DNA of 64,000 nt. Origin: Phascolomyces articulosus. Lineage: Eukaryota; Mucoromycota; Mucoromycetes; Mucorales; Lichtheimiaceae. Position 1 is the stretch's first letter. Every line of letters starts with the position of its first letter. The notes below the pieces were generated by a model. That model was given only the letters and a program-made list of their open reading frames with translations. It made no database searches and had not been told where the DNA came from. Shown in pieces: positions 49,508-60,431 of the stretch. A program made the translations under genes and the position numbers. The stretch lies in the NCBI GenBank assembly GCA_025677815.1, contig JAIXMP010000006.1, forward strand, positions 1 to 64,000, in the 5' to 3' direction.

Positions 49508-51281
49508 TAGAAGTTATATATTATCCTCCTCCATATTCTTCCTTCAATAACACTTTTTTTTTTACATCTCCTTTCTTTTTATTATAATCATCCTCCTATA
49601 TAACAGCCATAATTACCACCTTTTTCTTATCTCTTTGTTTCCCCTTTTTATTTTATATTTTTTATGTACAACGTTAATATTATTTTATATTTATATTTCT
49701 TCCTTCTTTATATATTTTATATGCTTTGAAACAAAAAAGCTTGGTCTATTATTATTCTATATTCATTCTTGTATTATATAATTGTGAATTATGATATGTA
49801 TTTTTTTTTATTCTTTCACTCTGAAAAAAAAAACCCAGTGACGTTAGAATGAGAACCCGAGTGGTCGGTTATTTTATGTTTTGTTATCATTCATCTATTA
49901 AATGTTACCTTTATATTTGTTTTAAGCTGTACCACATAAAACATATACAGTACGTAGTTAATGTAAATAGTGTATTCTATTGTAAATTTGGAAATCCAAA
50001 CTTTGTATTCTTCTCTAATTTCCATGTAGCATATTGTACACATAAACATTTGTCGAAATATTTTTATACTGCCTCGTTTATTCATAACAAAAAAAGAATA
50101 TCTTTACGATAAAATGTTTTTTTTATCGAAATATAATGAGCCTGTTGTGTAATTGTTTTTAAACGTACCACTGCATATATTTATCTTTTTATTATTTAGC
50201 GGATAATATTCGTTCATAATGTATGTTGATCCAATATTTATTCTTCAACATCACCACCAAACAAATTAATAGAGATTTGTCAATATCATTATATCATGTG
50301 AATCAAAATAAAACGGTTTGCATATTACTTTTACTAAAGACAATCTGTTTTTCAATGGACAATACAATTCAAGTAATAAATATTATATTTTTTTGTCTTC
50401 AATGGTCCATCAGTGAATGATATGGATCAATATTGCAGAATATCACCACCCAATATCTTAAAAGTGCTATACCAAATCGAGAAAATCTGTGTAATTATAT
50501 AGATAGTAAACAACTCTGATGTATTAACACGTAATTCCCGGATATATATTGTGAAATTAAAAAGACAAGGTGACCAGACTATAAAGAAGCTTCTTTTAAA
50601 TTCGATAGAGAGGCTAAAAAAAACTCGTCTGATGGTATTTAAATGTGCGTAGTCAAGAGTTGTATAAGGTCAAAAAATATCGCCATAAAGAGAAGAGATA
50701 GGACATTTTACTTATCATTCATGCTCCAGATATTGGTATGTATTTTCTTATGCATGTTGATTTCTCTATACAAACTCCTTTGACAAAAGAAATTCTTGTT
50801 ACATTTACATCTACGAAGAAGAAAAGCTGTATTGTCTCCTTTTTTTATATAACTTTTCACTTTTTACAAATGATGACGTCAACTTTGACTATATTGATTA
50901 CGATTTGAGGAAAAATACATATAACATATTTTCAACATCACGGAAAGCATCCCATAAAGCACTTCAGAAACACCATTTTGAATATTGTATTGGCAATGTC
51001 AGTGCAGAACTTTTTATTGGCCATAATATGGAATTTATTCTATTAACAATGTGAGCAACTGCCCATATGCGACGCCATGAATATCACAATGCGTACAGAG
51101 ACAGTGTGCCCATGATGCATCTTTTCCTTACCAATTTATGGGGTTACAACCATGCAGTGTGTGCGCCTCTAAAACTAGAGAAACTGGGAGAAATTATCAC
51201 ACTTTGTCATAAACCCTATCCACAGAATATACCCAGTAATATCATTGTTCAATACCATCTTATCAACATCTTACAAAACCC
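49508..51281. other. Intergenic region, nothing recognised
   Basis: Pyrimidine- and AT-rich 3' flank of the ammonium transporter followed by about 1.5 kb with only short AT-driven frames. A frame at 51067-51327 (plus) precedes the F-box relic but shows no family motif. Confidence 0.5.
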
Positions 51282-53102
51282 GATGCAATGGTCGAAAATA
51301 ATCTTCGATACAGAGTTGATGACATGAAAGTTCTACCACACAATATTCTCAATTCTATTTTGAATGAACTTGCATGGGACAATCTTATTACATGTTTCCA
51401 TATATCAAGAACGTGGGAACAATGTATTCTTGATTTTCTAACTACAAGTATTCATTACTTGGTTAGATCTAACCATATGCTAATGAACGTTTCGTTCTAT
51501 GCAAATGGATCCTATGGTATAATTCGATTGTTGACTCATTGAATAAGAAAATTGGAGAATTTTGATTTGAATAATAAAAATGTACCAGTAGTGCTTAAGA
51601 TGATATTCGAAAACAATGTGACGTTTTACCATCCACTCTTCCCCGCATATTGGTAGGTAGTTCATTTTAGAGCTCAACAAGTGGATTTCGTTGATATTCA
51701 TCCATACGTATATCATATAAAACAGGGAAAAAATGGATGGACGAGGAACGTGTGGAGGCACTTTTACAAAGCATCAATGAATCATTGGAAGAGTTACATC
51801 TTTATTGAATCAATTCTTTACCACCTTTCACTAAAATATTAAAGACTAACCCCAACCTCAAGAAGATGAGCTTCAGCATGACTAAATACCCAATGATGGA
51901 TTATGATAAAGATAAGCAACAACAAGACGATGATGATTCCAAAAATTACCCATCCTTAACCCATCTTTATATAAAAGCCTATAATATCGATCGTGATATG
52001 ATCAAAAACATATTAAAACAAGCAATTCATTTAAAGAGATAACATTACGGTTTTGTAAGGCTGATATTTTACGTACAATCCATCAGTTCGATAAACATCT
52101 AAATAATATCAGATTGAATCCAGAAGAATTTAATAAGCTGATCCATAACAATGATCATCCAATCGATGATGACCTTGGTCCCAGGTCGGTTGCTCCATTG
52201 GATACCAGTGTATGCAATTCTACTCTTGGTCTCCAACTGTGTAAATCCATGACAGCAGAATTTCTTTTAACTATGTAAAATAAAAACAACCACCAAGAAA
52301 AATGAAAGCCTCATCAGCATCAGCATCAGCATCAGCATCATCCATCACCATTTCTACCATCAACAAAAGCAGCTTCTTTCATTATCAATCGTCGTCATCA
52401 ATCTAGCAATGAACAAAAATAGCATTCTTTATCAAACTTTTACTCACCTTTTCTTCAATACTTAAAGGTACGTAAGCTTTACCCAAGAGTAAGAGCCTCC
52501 ATGATCTGACATTCTCCTGAACTGGAAGAAATTACTTTTAATAGTTCATTATTATACACCTCAACTCTCTAGTACGATAAAATGAAATCACTCCCTATTT
52601 TACGGAACTTTTGACTAAAATGCCATGAAATGTTTTTTTTTGGATATCATTCACAATCTACTTTACAACACGTGAGATTATGGCATGTAAGAGGTGTAGA
52701 ATTTCCATTAATTGGTATCCATCATTGGGATCATTGGTGATCGCTGATTATTCCTCCCCTCTCGAGTATCCAAAGAATACTTATTTTATTTTTTGATCTT
52801 TTGAAAAAAAAAAATCACCTCCTCCCATATTGGCTCATCTTTCGCTGGGTGTTTAGGTCAACATTTTCACGACACGTATATCCAAGAACTGGACTTTGAA
52901 TAAATCAAGTTGGTATCTATGAAAGGTGTTGCTTTTGATGAGGAATAATCAAGATATGTCATGATCCTAAAAAGCTGAAGCGTGTGACATTAAAGGGATT
53001 GAGAGAGAAAAATTATCAAAGAATATGGGATGTCATTAAAAACAAAAATATTGAGTTTTACATTAGTCCTAGTAGTTCAATATATTACTTACAACATTGA
53101 GG
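51282..53102 (+). pseudogene. Degenerate F-box/LRR protein gene
   Basis: An F-box is readable at about 51318-51450 (MKVLPHNILNSILNELAWDN, then LITCFHISRTWEQCI). The open frame stops at 51540-51542. Leucine-rich-repeat pieces continue downstream in scattered frames: NESLEELHLY followed by an in-frame TGA at 51806-51808, then NPNLKKMSFSMTKYP and YPSLTHLYIKAYNIDRDMI, and finally KLKRVTLKGLREKNYQRIW ending at 53097-53099. No run of introns I can see repairs all breaks. It belongs to the same family as the relic at 27.7-30 kb but is not a recent copy of it. The N-terminal TPR part is missing. The transposon at 53175 lies just beyond its end. Confidence 0.65.
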
Positions 53103-53174
53103 ATACCCAATTTATCACATCAAAATAAAGTAGTCTCTGTGTTTCTATGTAGTAGCATATTTCATATTTTGATA

Positions 53175-53478
53175 CAGGTTTTTTCCTAATGGTTGGCAGA
53201 GGGCTATTTTCAATTTGGCAGTGTGCTAATTTTCAGTTGGCGATGGGGGGTTTATCATTTGGCAGATGATCAAATCAGGTTGGCAGGAAATGTTTTTTAC
53301 CTTGGCAGTGCGTTTTTTTCAATTTGGCAGTGGATTTTTTTTCAATTTGGCAGTGAATTTTTTTTCAATTTGGCAGTGAATTTTTTTTCATTTGGCAACG
53401 CATTATTTTTCATTTGGCAATAAGGAAATATCAACTTGGCATTTTTATTTTTATTTTTATGAAGCTTGAAAACTATAG
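53175..53478. repeat. Left terminal inverted repeat with 12 TTGGC(A/G) sub-repeats
   Basis: Starts CAGGTTTTTTCC, ends GAAAACTATAG. Inside are about 12 copies of a TTGGCAG/TTGGCAA/TTGGCGA core spaced roughly 20-30 bp and separated by T-rich spacers. The transposase stop codon (53475-53473) falls inside this repeat. The cores are plausible transposase binding sites. Confidence 0.9.
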
Positions 53479-55138
53479 CATTTGCTCGTTATTAAGACAT
53501 CGGGGGAAAAAGGACATAGAGTGCCTAATCCATCCTTTACAATCATTGACAGTAACATCGTAAGCAGAGTTCATGATGCGTGGGGTTAAAGAATCGTCCT
53601 TTGTTAGAAGTTCCCGTTTGACGCCTGCCTTCAATTTAGACCAGAACTCTTCAATAGGATTCAAAAAAGGTGAGTAAGGAGGTAGATAAAGTAGCTTGAA
53701 TCCACGAGACTCCACTAACTCTTTAACGTCGTTGGTATGATGGATGCTTGCATTATCCAATACTAATGTTTTTCCTGGCATATTGTTTTTATCCAAAATA
53801 TCCATTACAGTCTCCAAAAACTGGACAAAATGAACCGCCCTTGTACCAATCTTCCCAGTAAACTCTTGCTTCCCTTCGTTAAGTTTACGCTTCTTCTTAG
53901 ATCCAACCACCGATTGCGGCTTTCTCAGTGAGAGATTCACAACTCCCTCAGCAACAATAGCACCAAGGATCGATATATTCACGCCACGGTGGCTCGGAAC
54001 AAGGACTTTAGCTGGTTCACCCCGTCTTGAGCGCCCAAATGTACGTTTTATATGTAAATTGAATCCAGCCTCGTCAATAAAAACACACGTAGAAAAATCA
54101 ATATTGGATTTGTTGACTTCAAGAACCCAATTCATTCGTTTCTTGATCGTTTGTGCCGAGTTTCGTGCTTCAGAAATTCTTGTAAGCTTTTTCATTGTCA
54201 ACCCACAATGCTTTACCAAATGCTTTTGTAAACCTCTTTTTGTAATGCTTATATTATATTTATTGTAAAGAATATTTTGGGCTTGGGCAATAGTTGTAGC
54301 TGCATTGTCATCGTACATCTTTTGAAGTTCTTTAGTATGCTCGCTTGTCAAAATAGGAGTTGTTCCTTTGGATTTTTTAAACTGGCTGGGCAAATAGGGT
54401 TCATTGGAGCAGAATCGATTCCAGTAATTGTAAGCTGACCGTTCCGGCATGCGATGGAGGCGGGCTGCTTCTGGTACAGACAATGTGACATTTTGAATTA
54501 AGTCGATAAGCTCAACAATATACTGATCAGTGTATTTTCTGTAGGGGCCTATTATAAAAGAAATTAATAAAACAAATCGCTCTAAGTGTGGTTCTATGAC
54601 CAATGTTCACAATACAATACCTCTTGGATTCTTGACTTCCTTTGGGGGATGCTTACGTGGCCTTCCTCTCTTTTTTGGGGCTACTCCTTTGTTAGATCCA
54701 ACCTTGTTTTGCCTGTTATTCTCCGTACTATGCGGTGCACTGGATTCGGTTCGTTGCATTTCTTCTTGAGGCTCAACCTCTTGGATTTGATCAGGTACTT
54801 CATGCTAATCATAGGTACATTGTGTTAGTAATTAATTTATGATAAAAAGTGTCAGATAATACCTTTTCGGACATGTTTGCTGTTCTAGTCATGGAAACAA
54901 GACAGCGAATACCATCTTCGTTTTGATTAAATTCATTGGTTACAATGTGATGCATATCTTGAGGATCGACTTCTTCTTCCATTGCTGCGTCTGCTTCTGT
55001 TTTATCAGTTTCAGTCATGCCATTATTCTCATCATGGTCAAAAGGTAGTTGTGCACTTAAATCATCATATTCTACATCTTCCATATCATTAGTTTTTTCG
55101 TTGCAGCGTAGTGAAGGGGTGTATATATCTGCAAACAT
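53473..55138 (-). CDS. DDE transposase (DD34E) with acidic N-terminus and AT-hook
   Basis: Exons 55138-54863, 54804-54621 and 54548-53473 join in frame to 511 aa. Exon 1 is acidic (NDMEDVEYDDLSAQ and MEEEVDPQDM). Exon 2 ends in an AT-hook, PKKRGRPRKHPPK (core about residues 138-143). Exon 3 begins with a helix-turn-helix (YTDQYIVELIDLI, then LSVPEAARLH) and holds the DDE catalytic core: D312 in VFIDEAGF, D418 in LVLDNASIHH and E453 in PYSPFLNPIEEFW, with 34 residues between the last two. All three acidic residues are present and no stop interrupts the gene, so it is potentially active. The start ATG was chosen as the first Met before the acidic block; an in-frame upstream Met at 55177 would add a hydrophobic leader and seems less likely. 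Confidence 0.9.
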
Positions 55139-55292
55139 GGTGACAATGTGAATAAGATACAGAAAAAAAAACTCCAACGATTCACTTCTTTATATTCGCC
55201 GGAAGCAATAAAAATAGTAAGAATTTCTTGGCGTAAGCAATGAATGTATTTGGACGTTAACCTGATTTCTGAAGTTGTTTAGACACAATATA

Positions 55293-55618
55293 CTATAGTT
55301 TTCAAGCTTCATAAAAATAAAAATAAAAATGCTAAGTTGATATTTCCTTATTGCCAAATGAAAAATAATGCGTTGCCAAATGAAAAATAATGCGTTGCCA
55401 AATGAAAAAAAATTCACTGCCAAATTGAAAAAAAATTCACTGCCAAATTGAAAAAAAATCCACTGCCAAATTGAAAAAAACGCACTGCCAAGGTAAAAAA
55501 CATTTCCTGCCAACCTGATTTGATCATCTGCCAAATGATAAACCCCCCATCGCCAACTGAAAATTAGCACACTGCCAAATTGAAAATAGCCCTCTGCCAA
55601 CCATTAGGAAAAAACCTG
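55293..55618. repeat. Right terminal inverted repeat with 13 TTGGC(A/G) sub-repeats
   Basis: Reverse complement of the left repeat with one additional 22-bp unit (TTGCCAAATGAAAAATAATG type, near 55355-55400), hence 22 bp longer. It ends in CCTG|TA. It lies 157 bp of host sequence away from the RACK1 start codon. Confidence 0.9.
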
Positions 55619-55777
55619 TAATGCTGTATTGTGATACAAATATACTTTTATTTGTAGAAAATGAATTCGGAGGTTAAGTGATGATGTGGGGTAGGGTGGG
55701 GGAGAAAACAGGGCTCCAAGGTAGAAATTACCCTTCTTTCTCTCTTTTTTTCATACATATTTTTAATCTTATAAGTC

Positions 55778-57526
55778 ATGGATACACTTACTTTCCGCGG
55801 TGAACTCAAGGGTAATGATCACAACATAGATATGGATGAATCGACCACGATGATGGATGAAACGAACCAACTGATGGATGGATATTTTTTCTATTATTAT
55901 TACTAGGCCATAATGGATGGGTCACTTCAATCGTTACTTCGGCTGAAGCACCCGATATGCTCATTTCCGCCTCGCGTGGTATGTCCCCCTCCTTTCCCCA
56001 CTTCGCGTGTTTTATTCAACACGCATTCTTTAAGTTACTAATGCTTTAAAAAAAACCATAAAAGACAAGTCCATCATTGTCTGGCATATTACCAGGTTTG
56101 TTTCTAACGTGTACTCCATTCTTTCATCCCCATCTTTTTAAATATTTTTTTTTATTAATCTATTTGTATTAGGTAAAATACTTTTATTTTTATTTTTATT
56201 TCTATAGGGCTTTTAATATACAAGAAAGAGAGAGAGAGAGAGAATGAGGGAATTACCTATATAAAGTCGAAGTGAAAGTCATTTTTCATTTGATTGAAAA
56301 TTGAATAAATTACTCACGATGGCCCTGATATTTTTATTAAAAAAATTGACAAAGGGATGAAATTGACTATGGTGTTCCACGTAAATCTCTCTTGGGTCAT
56401 AACCACTTTGTGGAAGACTTGGCTATTTCATCCGATGGTCAATTTGTTCTTTCTGCTTCGTGGGATAAGACACTCCGTCTTTGGGATTTGAATACCGGTA
56501 CCACTACCCGTCGTTTTGTGGGCCATACCAATGATGTCATGACCGTTTCTTTTTCGGCTGATAATCGTCAAATTGTGTCTGGTTCTCGTGATAAGACCAT
56601 CAAGTTGTGGAATACTTTGTAAGTTTTTTTTGTCGTATATGTGTGGATAAATGGATGTGGTAGAGAAGGATTTACTTTACTAATATGGGGATGGTAAATT
56701 TTTAGGGGTGAATGCAAGTTTAGTTTAACTGAAGATGGTCATCAAGATTGGGTTTCTTGTGTTCGATTTTCTCCTAACCCTGCCAATCCAGTTATTGTTT
56801 CTGGTGGTTGGGACAAGCTTGTCAAGGTAATGTCCTTTTTTTTATTAAATGGAAATTGGATTTTGGTTAGATTTTTTCTTTATGAAGGATATGATGAACA
56901 ATGTATATTTGCTACTTTGAATGAGCCAAGTAGGGCGTTTGAAACAAAACATACTTTACCACAAGATCATTTCTGATGTCTATTGATATTAAAAAGAACC
57001 TTCTGAACAAAATCCAATCTTCCGAGAGAAAGATATATATATATATATATATATATATAAATGGGAAACTAATGAATGATGGATGGATGGATGTATATAG
57101 ATTTGGGATCTTACTAAGCTCAAGTTACGTTCCAACTTCATTGGTCATAACGGTTATATCAATACAGTCACCATTTCTCCCGATGGTTCTTTGTGCGCTT
57201 CTGCTGGCAAAGATGGTGTTGTCATGCTTTGGGATTTGAATGAATCTAAGCATCTTTATTCCCTTGAAGCCAATGATGTGGTGCATGCGCTTACCTTTTC
57301 GCCTAACCGTTACTGGCTTTGTGCTGCTACTGGCTCTTCTATTCGTATTTGGGATTTGGAAAATAAGAGTTTGGTGGATGTTCTTCGACCTACTTTTACT
57401 ACCACCTCGACCAAAGCACAAGATCCTGAATGTTTGTCATTGACATGGTCCGCAGACGGTTCTACTTTGTTCTCTGGTCATTCTGATAATTTGATCCGTG
57501 TCTGGCAAGTCTCTCGTACCTTGTAG
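55778..57526 (+). CDS. RACK1: RACK1 (Cpc2/Asc1) WD40 ribosomal scaffold protein
   Basis: Exons 55778-55811, 55907-55978, 56065-56095, 56355-56618, 56706-56826 and 57101-57526 join in frame to 315 aa, the normal length. RACK1 is a seven-bladed WD40 propeller on the 40S head that recruits kinases and influences translation. WD signatures are visible throughout: [89 protein letters not shown], and [10 protein letters not shown] at the C-terminus. The 274-bp fifth intron (56827-57100) contains a snoRNA candidate resembling U24. The upstream region is unusual because a transposon ends 157 bp before the ATG. Confidence 0.97.
56886..56982 (+). ncRNA. Intronic box C/D snoRNA, U24-like
   Basis: Within RACK1 intron 5 there is an exact C box ATGATGA (56891-56897) and a D box CTGA (56973-56976) about 80 nt apart. 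Between them, ATATTTGCTACT (56905-56916) is a perfect 12-nt complement of the conserved large-subunit rRNA stretch AGTAGCAAATAT, which is the U24 target. A second piece, ACCACAAGATC, near the D box resembles the other U24 guide (ACCACCAAGATC) with one base missing. In S. cerevisiae U24 (snR24) sits in the intron of ASC1, the RACK1 orthologue, so host gene and guide agree. Weak points: the terminal stem is poor and the second guide is 4 nt away from the D box. Confidence 0.75.
57032..57059. repeat. (TA)n microsatellite in RACK1 intron 5
   Basis: About 27 bp of alternating TA, downstream of the snoRNA candidate and upstream of the exon 6 acceptor. Confidence 0.9.
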
Positions 57527-57724
57527 ATTTTAAAGTATTATTTTTTCATATTTTTTTAAGTATATCATCTTGTCATTGTAATTTCAACCATTATTCTGTG
57601 TGCTCCACGTTTCTCCTTCTCCCGGCTTCTATTACGGCAACAATTCATTTTAATAAATATATATATATATATAATCCATAAGATCCATCTCTGTATTTTT
57701 TTTTCTTTTTTCTTTATTTTTATA

Positions 57725-60431
57725 ATGGGATGTCAAAGGATATGGAGCCATTTACCAATATCGGCGAATAACAGACTCTATCTTATTTGCGGGTAAATTC
57801 ATTTATTACACTTACTTTTTTGATATTTACTAATAGTTAATTTGTAGGATAGATTTGTATCACTTGGAGGTTTTATGGTAAAACTAATTTAACTCATCAC
57901 TACGCCAATATACTTTATCATCATTTGATTATCATGGTATTTTGACATATTTTATTTTGTATGTGTTTGTTTTTTTTTGAAACGATTCAGTATGGGTAAA
58001 TATGAATTCATTATGTATATATTGAAAAAGGTGGATGACATGATAGAATACAACAAATAAATAAATAACAATAACAATAAAAAGATATGACAGTGGAACG
58101 CTCTCTGGATGTTTAATTATGGCTGATTTCCAAAGAACATTTTCTGTTGTTGGGTCACCGAATGGTTCTATTCTCGTTTCGGTTCCACTAGCTGCTGCTG
58201 TATTTGGTTCCATTGTAACTATATAAAGCAACAGCAAACGATTCATAAAAAAAAAAAGAGTAAAACCTAAAAAATTACAGCTTTCAGGACCGATTGCCGA
58301 TAGGATAGGTCGAAGAAATTATTTTTTTGTAGCAGCAGTGATACAAGTTATCGGATCCTTAGTACAAATTACAGCAACTTCTTTTAGTACTTTATTATTA
58401 GGTCGTATCATTGCCTTTTCAGCAATTGGGTAAACAAGACACATACATATAGAGAAACCCCATGATGTATCATTATTGGATACACAAAAAAAATACTAAC
58501 ATAAATCTATTTGTGTGTGTGTGTGTGTGGTTTTTTTTTTTTTTGGTGTTTTGTAACAGTGTTTTTAGCATGCTCGTACCATTATGCAAGTTGTTTCTTC
58601 TTCTAATGATAACAAAGAGAAATGATAGGAGAAAAAGACATAACCTTTTTATTTTATTATTATTATTTTAGATCAGAGCGAAATATCACGGCCCGAGCAT
58701 CGTGGTCGGCTTATTGCCTTTTATCAACTTGGTGTGACTTTTGGATTTTGTGTAGCTTTTTGGGTTGCTTATGGCACAAGTCATCTATCTACTGATTTAT
58801 CATGGAGGTGAAAAAAAAATAGAATATGGATTATCGGTGTAATTGTGTATAGAAGAAACTCAGTCTAAGATGATGATGGTGATGATGATGATAGATTTCC
58901 TATAGGACTACAAATTTTACCGCCTTTTCTATTATTTATAGGATTATTCGCGTTACCCGAAAGGTAAATTGTTTTTTTTTGTATTACAAAGAATGCATAT
59001 GATTGATCGGCCACGATTTTCTTTCTGAAGCATATTTCTTATTTAAAACATGGATCTCCCCCCTCCCCCAATTTATAGCCCTCGTTGGCTCATTTATTGT
59101 GGACGTGCAACAGAAGGATTAGCCACATTGAAAAGTCTTCGGAATACAACCACGATTGATGATGATATTTCGGTACAAATGGAATATACAGGGATCGAAC
59201 AAGATGTTTCTTTTGATAAAAACCATCCTTCCAAAAGAAGCTATAAATCCTTATTAGAAAAAGGCATTGAAAACAATCGACAAAGAACACTTTTGGGTAT
59301 TGGCATGCATATGTTGACACAATTGACTGGTATCAATGTTCTTTTGTAAGTTATCCCCTTTATTATTATTATTATTATTATTACCCATCATAGTGATCTC
59401 TATCTATTAAGATGAAATAACATTTTATTGAAACAGATTCTATTTACCACATACATTACTATCCACGGGTATTACTGAAGTGAATTCTGAGTTATTAGGT
59501 ATGAGCTATTAGTTATTGATAAAGTAGTAGGTTGGTTAGTAAAAATTAGGATCCCATGACTCTTGATTTAGGAAACGGTGTGAGTGGCATGGTGAACATG
59601 CTTGCAACTATCCCGGTCTTTTTCTTTGTAAGGAAATCATAAACTCAGCCAATAGATAACACACATATCATCATTCTCATCAAGGGGAGCAACCAAAAAA
59701 AAAAAAAAAAAAAAAAAAAAAACTTTTGTTCTTGATAGATTGACAAGTGGGATCGGCGTCGGATTCTTACCGGAGCATCGTTGATGATGGCTATCTGTAT
59801 GGTCGCCACGGCAACTGTTTTGGGCGTCTATAGTGAAAAGAATGGATCGGAATCGGTCTATATCAAGAACGTGATTGCAACATATAGTATTTTAACTTTA
59901 TTATGTCTCTTTATTGCTTGTTTTGCCCTAAGTTGGGGACCTTTGGGATGGATTTATCCAGCGGAAATTTATCCACAATTAATTCGTGCCAAAGCCATGG
60001 GAGTTACTAGTGCATCCAGTTATTGTTTTAATCTTACCATTTCACAAATTGCTCCTGTTTTATTCAAGTATATTACTTGGGGTACTTATGTTGTGTTTGG
60101 TTGTTCTTGTTTATTAATTGCTTGGATTGTTCATGCTTATTATCCAGAAACAAGAGTAAGCTTTTCTTTTTTTTTTAGAACCGAATTTATACCTTTTTTG
60201 GTCATAGATTTTTTTTGGGGGGGAAAGTGATCCGACATATTTTAAAAATCTTGAAACAACTAACTTTATCAACAACGCTACATTTAGGGTCGTTCGTTGG
60301 AAGAAATTCATTTAATTTTTAGTGGAGCATTAATTGATGAAAGACCAGGTTTACATCATCCATCTACAGCAGCAGAAGCATTAGATCGACTTAAAATTAT
60401 GAAAGATGACGGTATTAAAATACCTATTTAA
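57725..60431 (+). CDS. MFS sugar transporter (hexose transporter-like)
   Basis: Thirteen exons: 57725-57792, 57853-57877, 57991-57995, 58085-58214, 58281-58429, 58560-58585, 58672-58807, 58895-58963, 59079-59345, 59437-59498, 59572-59627, 59739-60155 and 60288-60431, joining in frame to 517 aa. Sugar-porter motifs are present: GFVSLGGFMYGYDSGTLSG in TM1, GPIADRIGRRNYF after TM2, VPLYQSEISRPEHRGRL, ERSPRWLIYCGR, LTQLTGINVLLFY, DKWDRRRIL, and WGPLGWIYPAEIYPQLIRAK, then PETRGRSLEEI. It should be a 12-TM plasma-membrane sugar:H+ symporter or facilitator; the substrate is not decided. Two unusual splicing features are needed: a 5-nt microexon (exon 3) and a GC-AG intron after exon 6. Intron 11 carries 28 consecutive A (59695-59722). 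Confidence 0.9.
59695..59722. repeat. Poly-A homopolymer (28 nt) in an intron of the sugar transporter
   Basis: A pure A run in the + strand, 16 nt before the acceptor CTTGATAG. It resembles the longer run in the DHA1 transporter intron. Confidence 0.9.

Larger units (their letters stand above)
53175..55618 (-). mobile_element. Tc1/mariner/IS630-type DNA transposon with long repeat-rich TIRs
   Basis: A 2444-bp element begins CAGGTTTTTTCC and ends GGAAAAAACCTG, and is flanked on both sides by TA (53173-53174 and 55619-55620), the target duplication typical of the Tc1/mariner superfamily. Terminal inverted repeats are about 304 bp (left) and 326 bp (right) and appear nearly identical apart from one extra 22-bp unit on the right. 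Between them lies a single three-exon transposase gene on the minus strand with an intact DD34E triad. Intact coding capacity and near-identical ends suggest recent and possibly current activity (inference). Confidence 0.9.

Noticed and set aside
53193..53423. ORF in the left TIR, and its twin at 55190-55600, encoding repetitive FQFGS/FFNLA-like peptides
   Set aside because: They are translations of the TTGGCAG repeat array in the inverted repeats; identical peptides arise from both TIRs on opposite strands. No gene features.
55812..55906. A second snoRNA in RACK1 intron 1 (ATGATGG and CTGA-like words are present)
   Set aside because: The boxes are only about 20 nt apart and no rRNA-complementary guide is visible.
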